In this document: in pieces, positions 27,026 to 35,473 of the stretch
How the letters are laid out: each line of letters begins with the position of its first letter
Numbering within the stretch: the stretch's first letter is position 1
From: Bacillus crepusculi
GTDB lineage: Bacteria; Bacillota; Bacilli; Bacillales; Bacillaceae
Assembly: GCF_014764715.1 (NCBI RefSeq)
Contig: NZ_JACXXE010000009.1
Coordinates: 34,243-98,242, forward strand
Direction: 5' to 3'
Length of the DNA: 64,000 nt
Notes under the pieces: model-generated
The model's database searches: none
What the model was told of the DNA's origin: nothing
The model's input: only the letters and a program-made list of their open reading frames with translations
Program-made: the position numbers and the translations under genes

Positions 27026-27883
27026 ATGAAAGTATTGTACAATGGAGATTTCATTGAAAAAAAGGATGCACATGTTGATATTGAGGACAGAGGCTATCAA
27101 TTTGGCGACGGAGTCTATGAGGTCATCCGTGTATACAATGGTGCTTTATTTACATTAAAAGAGCATACAGAGCGTCTGTTCAAAAGTGCAAAGGAAATCG
27201 GTATTCATCTGCAAGGTACAGTATCAGATATGGAAGAAAAATTAAAACAGCTAGTTGCCCACAATCAATTAACAGATGGTGGTGTGTATATTCAAGTGAC
27301 GCGAGGAGTCGCACCTCGTAAACATCAATATGCTGATTCCCTTACTCCTCAAATCACGGCCTATACATTCCAGGTGAAAAAGCCTGTTCAAGAGCAGACA
27401 AAGGGTGCAAAGGCCTTATTATCTGAGGACCTTCGCTGGTTAAGATGTGATATTAAAAGCTTAAATCTCTTATATAACGTCATGGAAAAGCAAAAAGCGT
27501 CTGAAGCCGGTGCGTTTGAAGCGATTCTCATTAGAGATGGTTTTGTAACCGAGGGTACTTCCTCGAATGTATATGCTGTCATAGAGGGTGTGATTCGCAC
27601 TCACCCAGCAAACAATCTTATTTTAAACGGTATTACCCGTAGAAAGTTGCTAGAGGTATGCGAGGAAGAAGGATGCAGTGTCGAAGAAACCCGTATAACC
27701 AAAGAAGAGCTATTGCGTGCGCAGGAAATCTTCATCAGCTCGACAACTGCTGAAGTCATTCCAATTGTTGAGATAGATGGCCAGCGAGTAGGGGAAGGCG
27801 TTCCAGGAGAGATCACGAAGCGTGTACTAGAAGGCTTCCAGAAAAAAATTCTACATGAAAGTGAAGCGTCCATTTCTTCATAA
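27026..27883 (+). CDS. dat: D-alanine aminotransferase
   Basis: A 285-residue class IV PLP aminotransferase (B. subtilis YheM/Dat). Seen are [16 protein letters not shown], the PLP lysine in [12 protein letters not shown] and the loop [13 protein letters not shown]. It interconverts D-alanine and D-glutamate with 2-oxo acids, feeding peptidoglycan precursors. The ribosome site is AAGGGGAG. A perfect bidirectional terminator follows. Confidence 0.94.
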   Translation: MKVLYNGDFIEKKDAHVDIEDRGYQFGDGVYEVIRVYNGALFTLKEHTERLFKSAKEIGIHLQGTVSDMEEKLKQLVAHNQLTDGGVYIQVTRGVAPRKHQYADSLTPQITAYTFQVKKPVQEQTKGAKALLSEDLRWLRCDIKSLNLLYNVMEKQKASEAGAFEAILIRDGFVTEGTSSNVYAVIEGVIRTHPANNLILNGITRRKLLEVCEEEGCSVEETRITKEELLRAQEIFISSTTAEVIPIVEIDGQRVGEGVPGEITKRVLEGFQKKILHESEASISS

Positions 27884-27885
27884 AG

Positions 27886-27919
27886 AAAAAGGCTGTAAAC
27901 CAACGTTTACAGCCTTTTT
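27886..27919. terminator. Bidirectional terminator between dat and nhaX
   Basis: AAAAAGGCTGTAAAC / GTTTACAGCCTTTTT with a 4-base loop. Confidence 0.92.
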
Positions 27920-27926
27920 GATGCAT

Positions 27927-28433
27927 TTATTTCACAATAAGCACAGGTATATCTGATTTTGATGATAGTTTTTCACTTACACTGCCAAATAGCATTTTTT
28001 TTAATCTGCTTTGGTCACGTGCTCCCATGACAATGAGGTCTGCTGATATCTCTTCCGCATATGCGATAATCGCTTCTGCTGGTTCTCCCTCAACAATTTC
28101 AATGGCAGCTTCAAACTGCTCCTCATTTAAAAGCATTCTCGCTTCCGCAACGACCTCTTCTGTATGGTCTTCAAAAATGATGGGACTTTGCTGTTCATCA
28201 TGAGGTACATACACAGGGGGTGTTTGAAGATCTGCCGTGCCGCCGCCGATATAAGCCCCGCCAGTCATTGGGCGCGGTGCATCAAACACCTGTCTGCTTG
28301 ATTTGCCATCATGTGCATAGGCAACGGTCAGCTTGGCATGCAAGGTTTTGGCCAAAGCGATTGCCTTTTTTAATGCCTTCTTACTGTCTTCATGTCCATC
28401 AAACGCAACGACCATCCGATCAGCTTGAAACAA
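27927..28433 (-). CDS. nhaX: Universal stress protein NhaX (YheK)
   Basis: About 168 residues of the UspA fold. It begins MVVAFDGHEDSKKALKKAI after a few residues and ends with the ATP-binding GARDQSRLKKMLFGSVSEKL and DIPVLIVK. TTG 28433 is chosen because AAAGGA lies 9 bases upstream; ATG 28442 and TTG 28451 are alternatives. It matches B. subtilis NhaX by order, but nhaC, its neighbour there, is absent. Stress role inferred from family. Confidence 0.85.
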   Translation of the reverse strand: MFQADRMVVAFDGHEDSKKALKKAIALAKTLHAKLTVAYAHDGKSSRQVFDAPRPMTGGAYIGGGTADLQTPPVYVPHDEQQSPIIFEDHTEEVVAEARMLLNEEQFEAAIEIVEGEPAEAIIAYAEEISADLIVMGARDQSRLKKMLFGSVSEKLSSKSDIPVLIVK

Positions 28434-28552
28434 TGTCCTCATTCCTTTCAAAAGGAGTCTTTACATTCATGATATACCCGTTATCAAGAAAAGATACACA
28501 TGAAGGCGATTGCCTTTTTGTTAGAAAATTTCATTTATTGAAAAATATTTAT

Positions 28553-28581
28553 TGACAAAATGGTGACAGCCACTATAAGAT
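28553..28581 (+). promoter_or_regulatory. Sigma-A promoter of the bmr leader
   Basis: TTGACA (28553-28558) and TAAGAT (28576-28581) with a 17-base spacer lie 35 bases before the leader ORF. Confidence 0.7.
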
Positions 28582-28616
28582 AAAAAAAGATTCAAGAGCC
28601 AAAAGGAGGAAATGTC

Positions 28617-28721
28617 ATGTGCAACATTGGAAGAATGAAATCAAACTGCATGAATGGGTTGATTCACGTGACAATTACACCTTCATTGGTCATTGAAAAG
28701 GAACTCGTATGTTCCAATTGA
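28617..28721 (+). CDS. bmrB: 34-residue leader peptide of bmrCD (bmrB-like)
   Basis: AAAAGGAGG lies 7 bases before ATG 28617. The frame encodes MCNIGRMKSNCMNGLIHVTI then TPSLVIEKELVCSN and ends 11 bases before a terminator. In B. subtilis bmrB is a leader peptide that controls bmrCD by ribosome-mediated attenuation in response to translation inhibitors. Position and layout match although this peptide is shorter. CGTATGTT near its end (28706-28713) is repeated in the 5' arm of the terminator, so it could pair with the 3' arm instead. Assignment is by context. Confidence 0.6.
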   Translation: MCNIGRMKSNCMNGLIHVTITPSLVIEKELVCSN

Positions 28722-28732
28722 TCGGATGAATC

Positions 28733-28770
28733 AAGGCGTATGTTGCGTATTTGTCAACATGCGCCTTTTT
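28733..28770 (+). terminator. Attenuator terminator 1 before bmrC
   Basis: A 13-bp stem AAGGCGTATGTTG / CAACATGCGCCTT (one G-U pair) with a 9-base loop and T5 lies between the leader ORF and bmrC. Confidence 0.85.
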
Positions 28771-28780
28771 ATCATGTATA

Positions 28781-28817
28781 AAAGAGGCGTACCAGTCAGC
28801 TGGTTGCCTCTTTTTTT
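28781..28817 (+). terminator. Attenuator terminator 2 before bmrC
   Basis: AAAGAGGC..ACCAG-TCAG-CTGGT.GCCTCTTT followed by further T. It is a second strong terminator in tandem with the first. Confidence 0.85.
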
Positions 28818-28887
28818 GTTGTATTCATTTCGCATCTCGAAATAAAGGGATGGATATCAGCAAATAAATGAAGAGGAGTGAAAGCAT

Positions 28888-28971
28888 GTGAACATGCCAA
28901 AAGCAAGACAAATGACAAAAGCTCAAAAGAAGAAACAAGGTGACAGCCAGGAAAATATAGAAAGCGGCTAG
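28888..28971 (+). CDS. Putative 27-residue basic peptide before bmrC
   Basis: GAGGAG lies upstream of GTG 28888 (ATG 28894 is an alternative). The frame encodes MNMPKARQMTKAQKKKQGDS then QENIESG and ends 20 bases before bmrC, whose ribosome site AAAGGAGAG follows. It may couple translation to bmrC. It has no recognisable family. Confidence 0.4.
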   Translation: MNMPKARQMTKAQKKKQGDSQENIESG

Positions 28972-28991
28972 CTTTAAAAGGAGAGACAAAC

Positions 28992-30749
28992 ATGTTTTCA
29001 GTATTTGCGAAATTAGGCTGGTTCTTTAAACAAGAGTGGAGGCGTTATACGATCGCCATTACGCTCCTGCTCATTGTGAATGTGCTTGAAATGCTACCGC
29101 CAAGATATCTTGGGCAGGCAGTTGATGACATTCGTTCTGGTCAATTTACAACATCCAGTATTATGTTTTATGTGACTATTTTTTGTGTACTCGGTGTCTT
29201 GGTTTATACGCTGACGTATTTTTGGATGTATCAGTTATTTGGCGGAGCGAATGTCATGGAGCGTGTAATGCGCGGGAAACTGATGCGCCACTTACTTAAG
29301 ATGACCCCCACCTTTTATGAAAAGAAAAAAACCGGTAACTTAATGGCTTTAGGTACTAACGATTTGAATGCTGTTGCCTTAACGACAGGTTTTGGCGTTT
29401 TGACATTGGTTGATTCCACTGCTTATATGCTGATGATCTTTTTTACGATGGGGCTGACGATTAGCTGGAAATTAACTTTAATGGCGATTATCCCTATGCC
29501 GCTGATGGCGCTCTTGATTGCGTTTTATGGCAGCAAGATTCATGAACGCTTTACAGTTGCTCAAGATGCATTTGGTGATATGAACGACCGCGTCCTAGAA
29601 TCAGTTGCCGGTGTTCGCGTCATTCGGTCTTTTGTACAGGAAAAACAAGATGTCGAACGTTTTCGCCAAATGACAGATGATGTATTCCAAAAAAATATGC
29701 GAGTGGCGATCATTGATTCGTTGTTTGAACCGACAGTGAAATTGCTTGTCGGCGTCAGCTACTTAATTGGAATCGGTTACGGAGCATATCTCGTGTTCCA
29801 AAGTGATTTAACCATTGGTGAGCTTGTCGCATTTAACGTCTATCTTGGGATGATGATCTGGCCAATGTTTGCAATCGGTGAGTTAATTAATATTATGCAA
29901 AGAGGAAATGCGTCGCTAGATCGGTTGAATCGTACCCTCAGCTACAAGCCGGATGTAACAGATTCAGTTCAGCCAAAAACGTTACAAGAGCCTGGTGATA
30001 TTCAATTTGATCATGTGACGTTCAGATACCCCACTTCGTCTAAAGATAATTTAGTCGATGTGTCCTTTACTGTGCGAAAAGGCCAGACGATTGGCATTAC
30101 AGGAAAAACAGGAAGCGGCAAGACAACTATTGTGAAGCAGCTCCTGCGGCAGTACCCGCCAGGTGATGGGCAAATACTGCTATCAGGTGTTCCGATCCAG
30201 GAGATTGAATTGGATCAGCTATTTCAATGGATCGGTTATGTACCGCAAGACCATATCCTTTTCTCAAAAAGTGTAGAAGAGAATATGCGCTTTGGTCATA
30301 TGGAAGCGAAACAAAATGAATTAGCACAAGCAATCAAAGACGCTTATTTTGAAAAGGATTTACGCCTGCTCCCAGAGGGCCTCGAAACCATGGTTGGGGA
30401 AAAGGGCGTGGCGCTGTCAGGCGGACAAAAGCAGCGAATTTCCATCGCACGTGCTTTATTAATTGATCCCGATATTTTGATTTTAGATGACTCGCTATCT
30501 GCGGTTGATGCGAAAACAGAAACCGCTATTTTAGAAAATTTAAGACAAAATCGGCATGGGAAAACGACGTTTATTACAACCCATCGCCTATCAGCTGTTG
30601 AGCATGCGGATCTCATTCTTGTCATGGAAGAAGGACGTATTGTTCAAAAGGGAACCCACCAGGAGCTTATTCAGCAAGATGGATGGTATAAAGAACAATT
30701 TCTTCGTCAGCAGCTGACAAATCAGCTGGAAGGAGGGGATGAGGCATGA
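28992..30749 (+). CDS. bmrC: Heterodimeric ABC multidrug exporter subunit BmrC
   Basis: 585 residues: six membrane helices and a nucleotide-binding domain with Walker A GKTGSGKTT (about 371), signature LSGGQKQR (about 474) and Walker B LILDDSLSAVD. The residue after the Walker B Asp is Asp, not the catalytic Glu, so this subunit contributes the degenerate ATP site, as in B. subtilis BmrC (YheI). With BmrD it exports drugs from the membrane. The stop overlaps the bmrD start by 4 bases. Confidence 0.94.
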   Translation: MFSVFAKLGWFFKQEWRRYTIAITLLLIVNVLEMLPPRYLGQAVDDIRSGQFTTSSIMFYVTIFCVLGVLVYTLTYFWMYQLFGGANVMERVMRGKLMRHLLKMTPTFYEKKKTGNLMALGTNDLNAVALTTGFGVLTLVDSTAYMLMIFFTMGLTISWKLTLMAIIPMPLMALLIAFYGSKIHERFTVAQDAFGDMNDRVLESVAGVRVIRSFVQEKQDVERFRQMTDDVFQKNMRVAIIDSLFEPTVKLLVGVSYLIGIGYGAYLVFQSDLTIGELVAFNVYLGMMIWPMFAIGELINIMQRGNASLDRLNRTLSYKPDVTDSVQPKTLQEPGDIQFDHVTFRYPTSSKDNLVDVSFTVRKGQTIGITGKTGSGKTTIVKQLLRQYPPGDGQILLSGVPIQEIELDQLFQWIGYVPQDHILFSKSVEENMRFGHMEAKQNELAQAIKDAYFEKDLRLLPEGLETMVGEKGVALSGGQKQRISIARALLIDPDILILDDSLSAVDAKTETAILENLRQNRHGKTTFITTHRLSAVEHADLILVMEEGRIVQKGTHQELIQQDGWYKEQFLRQQLTNQLEGGDEA

Positions 30750-32761
30750 CAACAGGAAGAAGACTCCTTGCCTATGCACTCCTATATAAGAAAGTACTGT
30801 CTGTTGCCTTGATCTTTCTCATCATAGCGGTTGGTGCTGAGCTGACAGGTCCATTTATTGGGAAGAAAATGATTGATGATCATATCCTAGGTGTCGAAAA
30901 ACCGTATGTCGAGGTTAATGAAGAATCAGATGAAACGGTTTATTACCAGGGAAATAACTATATACGAAGCGATCGATTAAAGAATAAAAATGAAGCCGGA
31001 AAACAAATTAATGTGGTGCAGGTCGGATTCGGTTACTACTTTGTAAATGAGCCAATTCGTTTTGATGGAAACCGGACGATATCGGGAAATCAGCTCACCA
31101 TTGATAATGGGAATGAGCACGAAACTTATGATGTAAAGCGTTTATCTAAAGAGGAAATTTTCGCTTTTTATCAGCCTGAAATTAGCGGTTTGGTGCAGCT
31201 TGTTTTATTTTATCTAGGGCTGCTCGTCATTGCGATCTTCTTTCAGTATGGGCAGCATTATTTGCTCCAGCGGATTGCAAATCGTATTATCCAAAAAATG
31301 AGGGTAGACATATTTGAGCATATTCAAACGCTGCCCATCAAGTATTTTGATAATTTACCGGCTGGAAAAGTAGTGGCACGGATCACAAATGACACGGAAA
31401 CCATCCGTGATTTATATGTGACAGTGCTTGCTAATTTCGTGACAAGTGCCATTTACATGATTGGAATTTATATCGCCATGTTTTTATTAAATGTGAAACT
31501 GGCACTCATTTGTTTGGTAGCTGTTCCAATTATTTTCCTATGGTCGATGACTTACCGAAAGTTCGCTTCGGTATACAATCACCGCATTCGTTCTATTATT
31601 AGTGAAATCAATGCGAAGCTAAATGAAGCAATTCAAGGGATGACAATTATTCAAGCGTTTCGCCATGAAAAAGCGACGAAAGAGGAATTTGATGAGTTGA
31701 ATAACAATCACTTTCGATATCAGCGAAAGATGCTTCATTTAAATTCACTCCTTTCACATAACTTGGTGAACCTGCTGCGTAATTTAGCGTATGTTGCGCT
31801 CATTTGTTACTTTGGCGGCGCGTCATTAAGCACGTCTGGTATTGTATCTATTGGCGTACTCTATGCATTTGTCGATTATTTAAATCGATTGTTCCAGCCG
31901 ATTACAGGCATTGTGAACCAATTTTCGAGATTGGAATTAGCAAGGGTTTCTTCTGAAAGAGTTTTCCGATTATTAGATGAGCCAGGCACAAAAGTAGAAG
32001 AACCTGATCAGAAGAAAATGGAGGGACACGTTCAATTTCAAGATGTTACCTTCGCTTATAATGAAGGGAATAACGTATTAAAGAACATTACGTTTGAAGC
32101 GAAAAAAGGTCAAACGGTTGCACTTGTAGGGCATACAGGTTCAGGAAAAAGCTCGATCATGAATTTGCTGCTGCGTTTTTATGACATCCAACAGGGAGAT
32201 ATTCTTATTGATGGAGAAAGTATTTATCATCAGTCGCGCCAAACGTTGCGTAAGCAAATGGGCATTGTTCTGCAAGATCCATATTTATTCTCTGGAACAA
32301 TTGCATCCAATGTCAGCTTAGGGAATGAAGACATCAAAAGAGAAACGATCGAGTCCTCATTAAAGCAAGTAGGCGCAGCAGAGTTATTGAAGCACCTTCC
32401 AGAAGGCTTTGATGAACCAGTGGTTGAAAAGGGGAGTACTCTTTCATCTGGGGAACGTCAGTTGATTTCATTTGCTCGTGCACTGGCGTATGATCCAGCG
32501 ATCTTAATTTTAGATGAAGCCACCGCCAACATTGATACAGAAACTGAAGCGATCATTCAGCGGGCGCTTGATGTAGTCAAAGAAGGACGAACGACCTTTG
32601 TTATTGCACACCGATTATCGACCATTAAGAAAGCCGATATGATTTTAGTGTTAGAAAAAGGTGAAATTGTCGAGCGAGGCAATCATGAACAACTCATGCA
32701 GCAAGATGGGCTGTATGCACAAATGTATGAACTGCAAAAAGGTGCTGTTGCAAGCAGCTAA
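30746..32761 (+). CDS. bmrD: Heterodimeric ABC multidrug exporter subunit BmrD
   Basis: 671 residues: six membrane helices with a large extra loop of about 100 residues between helices 1 and 2 (FIGKKMIDDHIL to QLTIDNGN), then an ATPase domain with Walker A GHTGSGKSS, signature LSSGERQ (variant) and canonical Walker B LILDEATANID. It carries the catalytic Glu and so pairs with BmrC to give one active ATP site. It corresponds to B. subtilis BmrD (YheH). Translation is coupled to bmrC. Confidence 0.94.
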   Translation: MTTGRRLLAYALLYKKVLSVALIFLIIAVGAELTGPFIGKKMIDDHILGVEKPYVEVNEESDETVYYQGNNYIRSDRLKNKNEAGKQINVVQVGFGYYFVNEPIRFDGNRTISGNQLTIDNGNEHETYDVKRLSKEEIFAFYQPEISGLVQLVLFYLGLLVIAIFFQYGQHYLLQRIANRIIQKMRVDIFEHIQTLPIKYFDNLPAGKVVARITNDTETIRDLYVTVLANFVTSAIYMIGIYIAMFLLNVKLALICLVAVPIIFLWSMTYRKFASVYNHRIRSIISEINAKLNEAIQGMTIIQAFRHEKATKEEFDELNNNHFRYQRKMLHLNSLLSHNLVNLLRNLAYVALICYFGGASLSTSGIVSIGVLYAFVDYLNRLFQPITGIVNQFSRLELARVSSERVFRLLDEPGTKVEEPDQKKMEGHVQFQDVTFAYNEGNNVLKNITFEAKKGQTVALVGHTGSGKSSIMNLLLRFYDIQQGDILIDGESIYHQSRQTLRKQMGIVLQDPYLFSGTIASNVSLGNEDIKRETIESSLKQVGAAELLKHLPEGFDEPVVEKGSTLSSGERQLISFARALAYDPAILILDEATANIDTETEAIIQRALDVVKEGRTTFVIAHRLSTIKKADMILVLEKGEIVERGNHEQLMQQDGLYAQMYELQKGAVASS

Positions 32762-32775
32762 ACCGAAAGAAGTAG

Positions 32776-32812
32776 AAAAAGAGCCTCTTTCATATGAAAG
32801 AGGCTCTTTGGA
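32776..32812. terminator. Bidirectional terminator between bmrD and yheG
   Basis: AAAAGAGCCTCTTTC-AT-AT-GAAAGAGGCTCTTT is a long near-perfect palindrome between convergent genes, with the better T-run on the minus strand. Confidence 0.8.
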
Positions 32813-32891
32813 TTGGCATGAAAAAAGCCGAGAATTTATTTCATTACCTCGACTTTTTACCGGTTGTATATGGTTTGCACGGGCTACATGA

Positions 32892-33509
32892 TTAATAAGC
32901 GATGCCGACGCGTTGATGCACAAATTCCTTTGAATTTAACTGTTGATATAAAAAATGTGCGGTATCTTCAACTGAAATTTTCTTTCCATCAATAGGGAGA
33001 AAATCTTTCTCATAGCGATATGACCGTGTCACTTCTCCATCTGGTAAATAGGTTGGACAAATAATGGTCCAATCTAGATCAGTCGATTGAAGGATTTCAA
33101 ACGCTTTGGCGTGCTCTTTAGCTGCTCGGGAAGTGGTTCGCCTTGATTCATTTGTTTCAAAGCGATAAAGCTCGGGCTGCTGCCTTGCTTTTAAGATCCC
33201 TGCCGTGCCAATCGTAATAATTCTTGATGTATTTGTTTGCTTCATGGCTTGTACGATATGCTCCATTGAAACAGATAATGTATCATCTCCATCTGTAGAT
33301 AGACAGCTCACAACAATATCTGCTCCTTTGATCGTTTCAAGTACATCTTCTTGATTTCTTGAATTACCGGTGACTTGAAACATACCCGCAAGCATTCCTT
33401 CCCGATTTGTCCGAATCAATGAACGAACCATGTAACGATCATCTACTTGAACGAAACGAAGAAATGCTTGTCCTACACGTCCATGAGCACCGAAAAGAGC
33501 TATTTTCAT
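32892..33509 (-). CDS. yheG: NAD(P)-binding oxidoreductase YheG
   Basis: About 205 residues of the atypical SDR/NmrA-like NAD(P)-binding group with MKIALFGAHGRVGQAF at the start and ADIVVSCLSTDGDD and TNTSRIITIGTAG later. The substrate is not known to me. ATG 33509 is chosen because GGAGGGATCG precedes it. It matches B. subtilis YheG in place, between yheH and yheF/sspB. Confidence 0.87.
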   Translation of the reverse strand: MKIALFGAHGRVGQAFLRFVQVDDRYMVRSLIRTNREGMLAGMFQVTGNSRNQEDVLETIKGADIVVSCLSTDGDDTLSVSMEHIVQAMKQTNTSRIITIGTAGILKARQQPELYRFETNESRRTTSRAAKEHAKAFEILQSTDLDWTIICPTYLPDGEVTRSYRYEKDFLPIDGKKISVEDTAHFLYQQLNSKEFVHQRVGIAY

Positions 33510-33566
33510 CTGTTCGATCCCTCCACTACATACTATAAGTGAAAAGAACCCAAATTGGTACAATTT

Positions 33567-33683
33567 TTATGTCATGCTTTTTTTGTAAAGGTGAAAGGAC
33601 CGAATACTATGAGCATATTCACATAATAGAGAGATCCCTACAAATTGAAAAAGTTCAAAGTTCATACCGGAAATAATGTCCAT
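33567..33683 (-). CDS. yheF: Small protein YheF
   Basis: 38 residues from ATG 33683 (ribosome site AAAGGAGCGG 8 bases upstream), beginning MDIISGMNFELFQFVGISLL, with one short hydrophobic stretch. B. subtilis has a small yheF of similar size between yheG and sspB; the identification is by place. The function is unknown. Confidence 0.55.
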   Translation of the reverse strand: MDIISGMNFELFQFVGISLLCEYAHSIRSFHLYKKSMT

Positions 33684-33749
33684 GAAGATCCGCTCCTTTC
33701 TACTCCATGATATGAGCTGAAAAGGAGATTGGTGAGGGGTAAAAACAAA

Positions 33750-33775
33750 AGAAGACACCTTAAGAGGTGCCTTCT
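33750..33775 (-). terminator. sspB terminator
   Basis: On the minus strand AGAAGGCACCT-CTTA-AGGTGTCTTCT is followed by TTTGTTTTT. Confidence 0.88.
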
Positions 33776-33792
33776 ATCATCCAGATATGAAA

Positions 33793-33996
33793 TTAAGCTT
33801 TTGTTCCGCCAAGGTTTTGTTGAGCGTAAGACACAAGACGTTTTGTGATTTCTCCACCAACTGAACCGTTAGCACGAGCTGTTGTTTCTGCTCCAAGGTT
33901 TACACCAAACTCAGAAGCGATTTCGTATTTCATTTGATCGACCGCTTGTGCAGCGCCTGGAACTAGTAATTGATTTGAACTGTTAGAATTTGCCAT
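33793..33996 (-). CDS. sspB: Small acid-soluble spore protein, alpha/beta type
   Basis: 67 residues of the alpha/beta SASP family, with the germination-protease site EIASEFGV and the conserved C-terminal [12 protein letters not shown]. It coats spore DNA in the A form and protects it against UV and heat. The ribosome site is AAAGGAG. A sigma-G-like promoter lies at 34149-34120, and the intervening leader holds a tRNA-like cloverleaf. Confidence 0.95.
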   Translation of the reverse strand: MANSNSSNQLLVPGAAQAVDQMKYEIASEFGVNLGAETTARANGSVGGEITKRLVSYAQQNLGGTKA

Positions 33997-34031
33997 GATG
34001 TGAATCTCCTTTTTATATATGATTTGGTTTT

Positions 34032-34095
34032 TGGTTGGGTTTGCTGGAATCGCACCAGCGAAATGATCAAGTCATTTGCCACTTGGCGAAACCCA
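34032..34095 (-). ncRNA. tRNA-Gln(UUG)-like cloverleaf in the sspB 5' leader
   Basis: Read on the minus strand, 64 nt fold into a 7-bp acceptor (TGGGTTT / AAACCCA), a 3-bp D stem (GCC-AAGT-GGC), a 5-bp anticodon stem (AAATG / CATTT) with 7-base loop ACTTGAT (anticodon TTG), a 1-base variable loop, a 5-bp T stem (GCTGG / CCAGC) with loop TGCGATT, discriminator A and encoded CCA. It shares TGGG, GCCAAG, ACTT.GA and GCTGGT.CGA.TCCAGC with Bacillus tRNA-Gln. The short D and variable loops and C at position 33 argue against a normal decoding tRNA. Confidence 0.7.
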
Positions 34096-34119
34096 ATGCA
34101 GTAACTGCTTTGTACTAAG

Positions 34120-34149
34120 TATTATGGTTATTTGTGAAGAAAACATACG
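34120..34149 (-). promoter_or_regulatory. Putative sigma-G promoter of sspB
   Basis: CGTATG (34149-34144) and CATAATA (34126-34120) are 17 bases apart, resembling the sigma-G pattern TGMATA-N17/18-CATWMTA. Transcription would start near 34112, so the leader includes the tRNA-like element. Confidence 0.55.
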
Positions 34150-34183
34150 AAAAAAGGACATGGTAAATGTTGCTTCAATCAAC

Positions 34184-34217
34184 AAAACACCATCACCCAA
34201 AAATGAGTGATGGTGTT
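34184..34217 (-). terminator. msmX terminator
   Basis: AACACCATCAC / GTGATGGTGTT with a 10-base loop lies just after the msmX stop; TTGTTG follows on the minus strand. Confidence 0.8.
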
Positions 34218-34227
34218 CAGTATCGTC

Positions 34228-35334
34228 TTATTCGGCTGAGCGAATGCGCAGCTCAGTATCAGTATCGAAGAAGTGTGCTTTGTTCATATCAATGGCAAGA
34301 GGTATAGACTGACCTGCCTGAATATCCGTCCGAGAATCAACACGTGCAATAAACGATTGACCTTCAAGAGAAGAATAAAGCATTGTTTCTGCTCCCATTA
34401 ATTCAGCCACTTCTACGTTTGCAACAATTTTTGTTCCTTCAGACGCTTCTATAAACACAGGCTCATCATGGAAATCCTCTGGTCTGATGCCAAGAATGAC
34501 ATCCTTTCCGATATAGCCTTGACTTCGTAACACCTTCATCTTTCCTTCAGGTACACGGATGTGCGTTTTACCAACTGCAATGGCGCCGTCAGAGAGCTTT
34601 CCTGTAAAGAAATTCATCGCAGGAGAGCCAATGAATCCGCCTACAAACACATTCTCTGGGTTCTCATACACATCCTTTGGCGCACCCACCTGCTGGATAA
34701 AGCCATCCTTCATAACAACGAGTCGAGTAGCCATTGTCATGGCTTCAGTCTGATCATGTGTGACATAGATAAATGTCGTTTGCAAACGCTGGTGTAGCTT
34801 AGAAATTTCCGCACGCATCTGAACTCTGAGCTTTGCATCTAAATTTGAGAGCGGCTCATCTAAAAGAAAGACTTTTGCATCACGCACAATCGCTCTTCCA
34901 AGTGCAACACGCTGTCTTTGACCGCCAGACAATGCTTTTGGTTTTCTGTCTAAATATTGCTCAAGCCCTAATATTTTAGCGGCATTTCGAACCCGTTCAT
35001 CAATTTCTGATTTAGGAAATTTTCTCAGCTTTAACCCAAAAGCCATATTATCGTACACATTCATGTGAGGATATAATGCGTAGTTTTGGAAAACCATCGC
35101 AATATCTCGGTCTTTTGGTGCTACATCATTCATCCGTTTACCGTCTAACAGAAAGTCTCCTTGTGAAATTTCTTCAAGACCCGCAATCATTCGAAGGGTT
35201 GTTGATTTTCCGCACCCTGAAGGACCAACAAACACAATAAATTCTTTATCTTCTATATGTAGATTAAAGTTGTCTACTGCTGTTACCTTGTTATCGTACA
35301 CTTTATAAATTTGATTCAGCATCATTTCAGCCAT
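34228..35334 (-). CDS. msmX: Multiple-sugar ABC transporter ATPase MsmX
   Basis: A 368-residue ATPase of the MalK/UgpC type with Walker A GPSGCGKST, signature LSGGQRQR, Walker B VFLLDEPLSNLD and a C-terminal TOBE domain (LGIRPEDFH). In B. subtilis MsmX energises several sugar importers. Here it stands between sspB and yheE, not at the B. subtilis locus, along with a regulator like that beside msmX there. A cre-like site lies 30 bases upstream. The start is ATG 34 bases after the cre, with GGGAGG before it. Confidence 0.92.
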   Translation of the reverse strand: MAEMMLNQIYKVYDNKVTAVDNFNLHIEDKEFIVFVGPSGCGKSTTLRMIAGLEEISQGDFLLDGKRMNDVAPKDRDIAMVFQNYALYPHMNVYDNMAFGLKLRKFPKSEIDERVRNAAKILGLEQYLDRKPKALSGGQRQRVALGRAIVRDAKVFLLDEPLSNLDAKLRVQMRAEISKLHQRLQTTFIYVTHDQTEAMTMATRLVVMKDGFIQQVGAPKDVYENPENVFVGGFIGSPAMNFFTGKLSDGAIAVGKTHIRVPEGKMKVLRSQGYIGKDVILGIRPEDFHDEPVFIEASEGTKIVANVEVAELMGAETMLYSSLEGQSFIARVDSRTDIQAGQSIPLAIDMNKAHFFDTDTELRIRSAE

Positions 35335-35360
35335 TGATGATAGCCTCCCATTCCCCTTTT

Positions 35361-35374
35361 TGAAAGCGCTTTAC
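35361..35374 (-). promoter_or_regulatory. cre-like site upstream of msmX
   Basis: TGAAAGCGCTTTAC, read on either strand, matches the cre consensus at 12 of 14 positions or better and contains the palindrome AAAGCGCTTT. Confidence 0.6.
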
Positions 35375-35473
35375 TTGTAAATAAAGTGTATAAAATGGGG
35401 AAGGGTCTGTAAATGGACAACGTGCACAACATCTGATTTTTATTTTTGGGCAGGGTGCTCATGTCTCCGTTTT

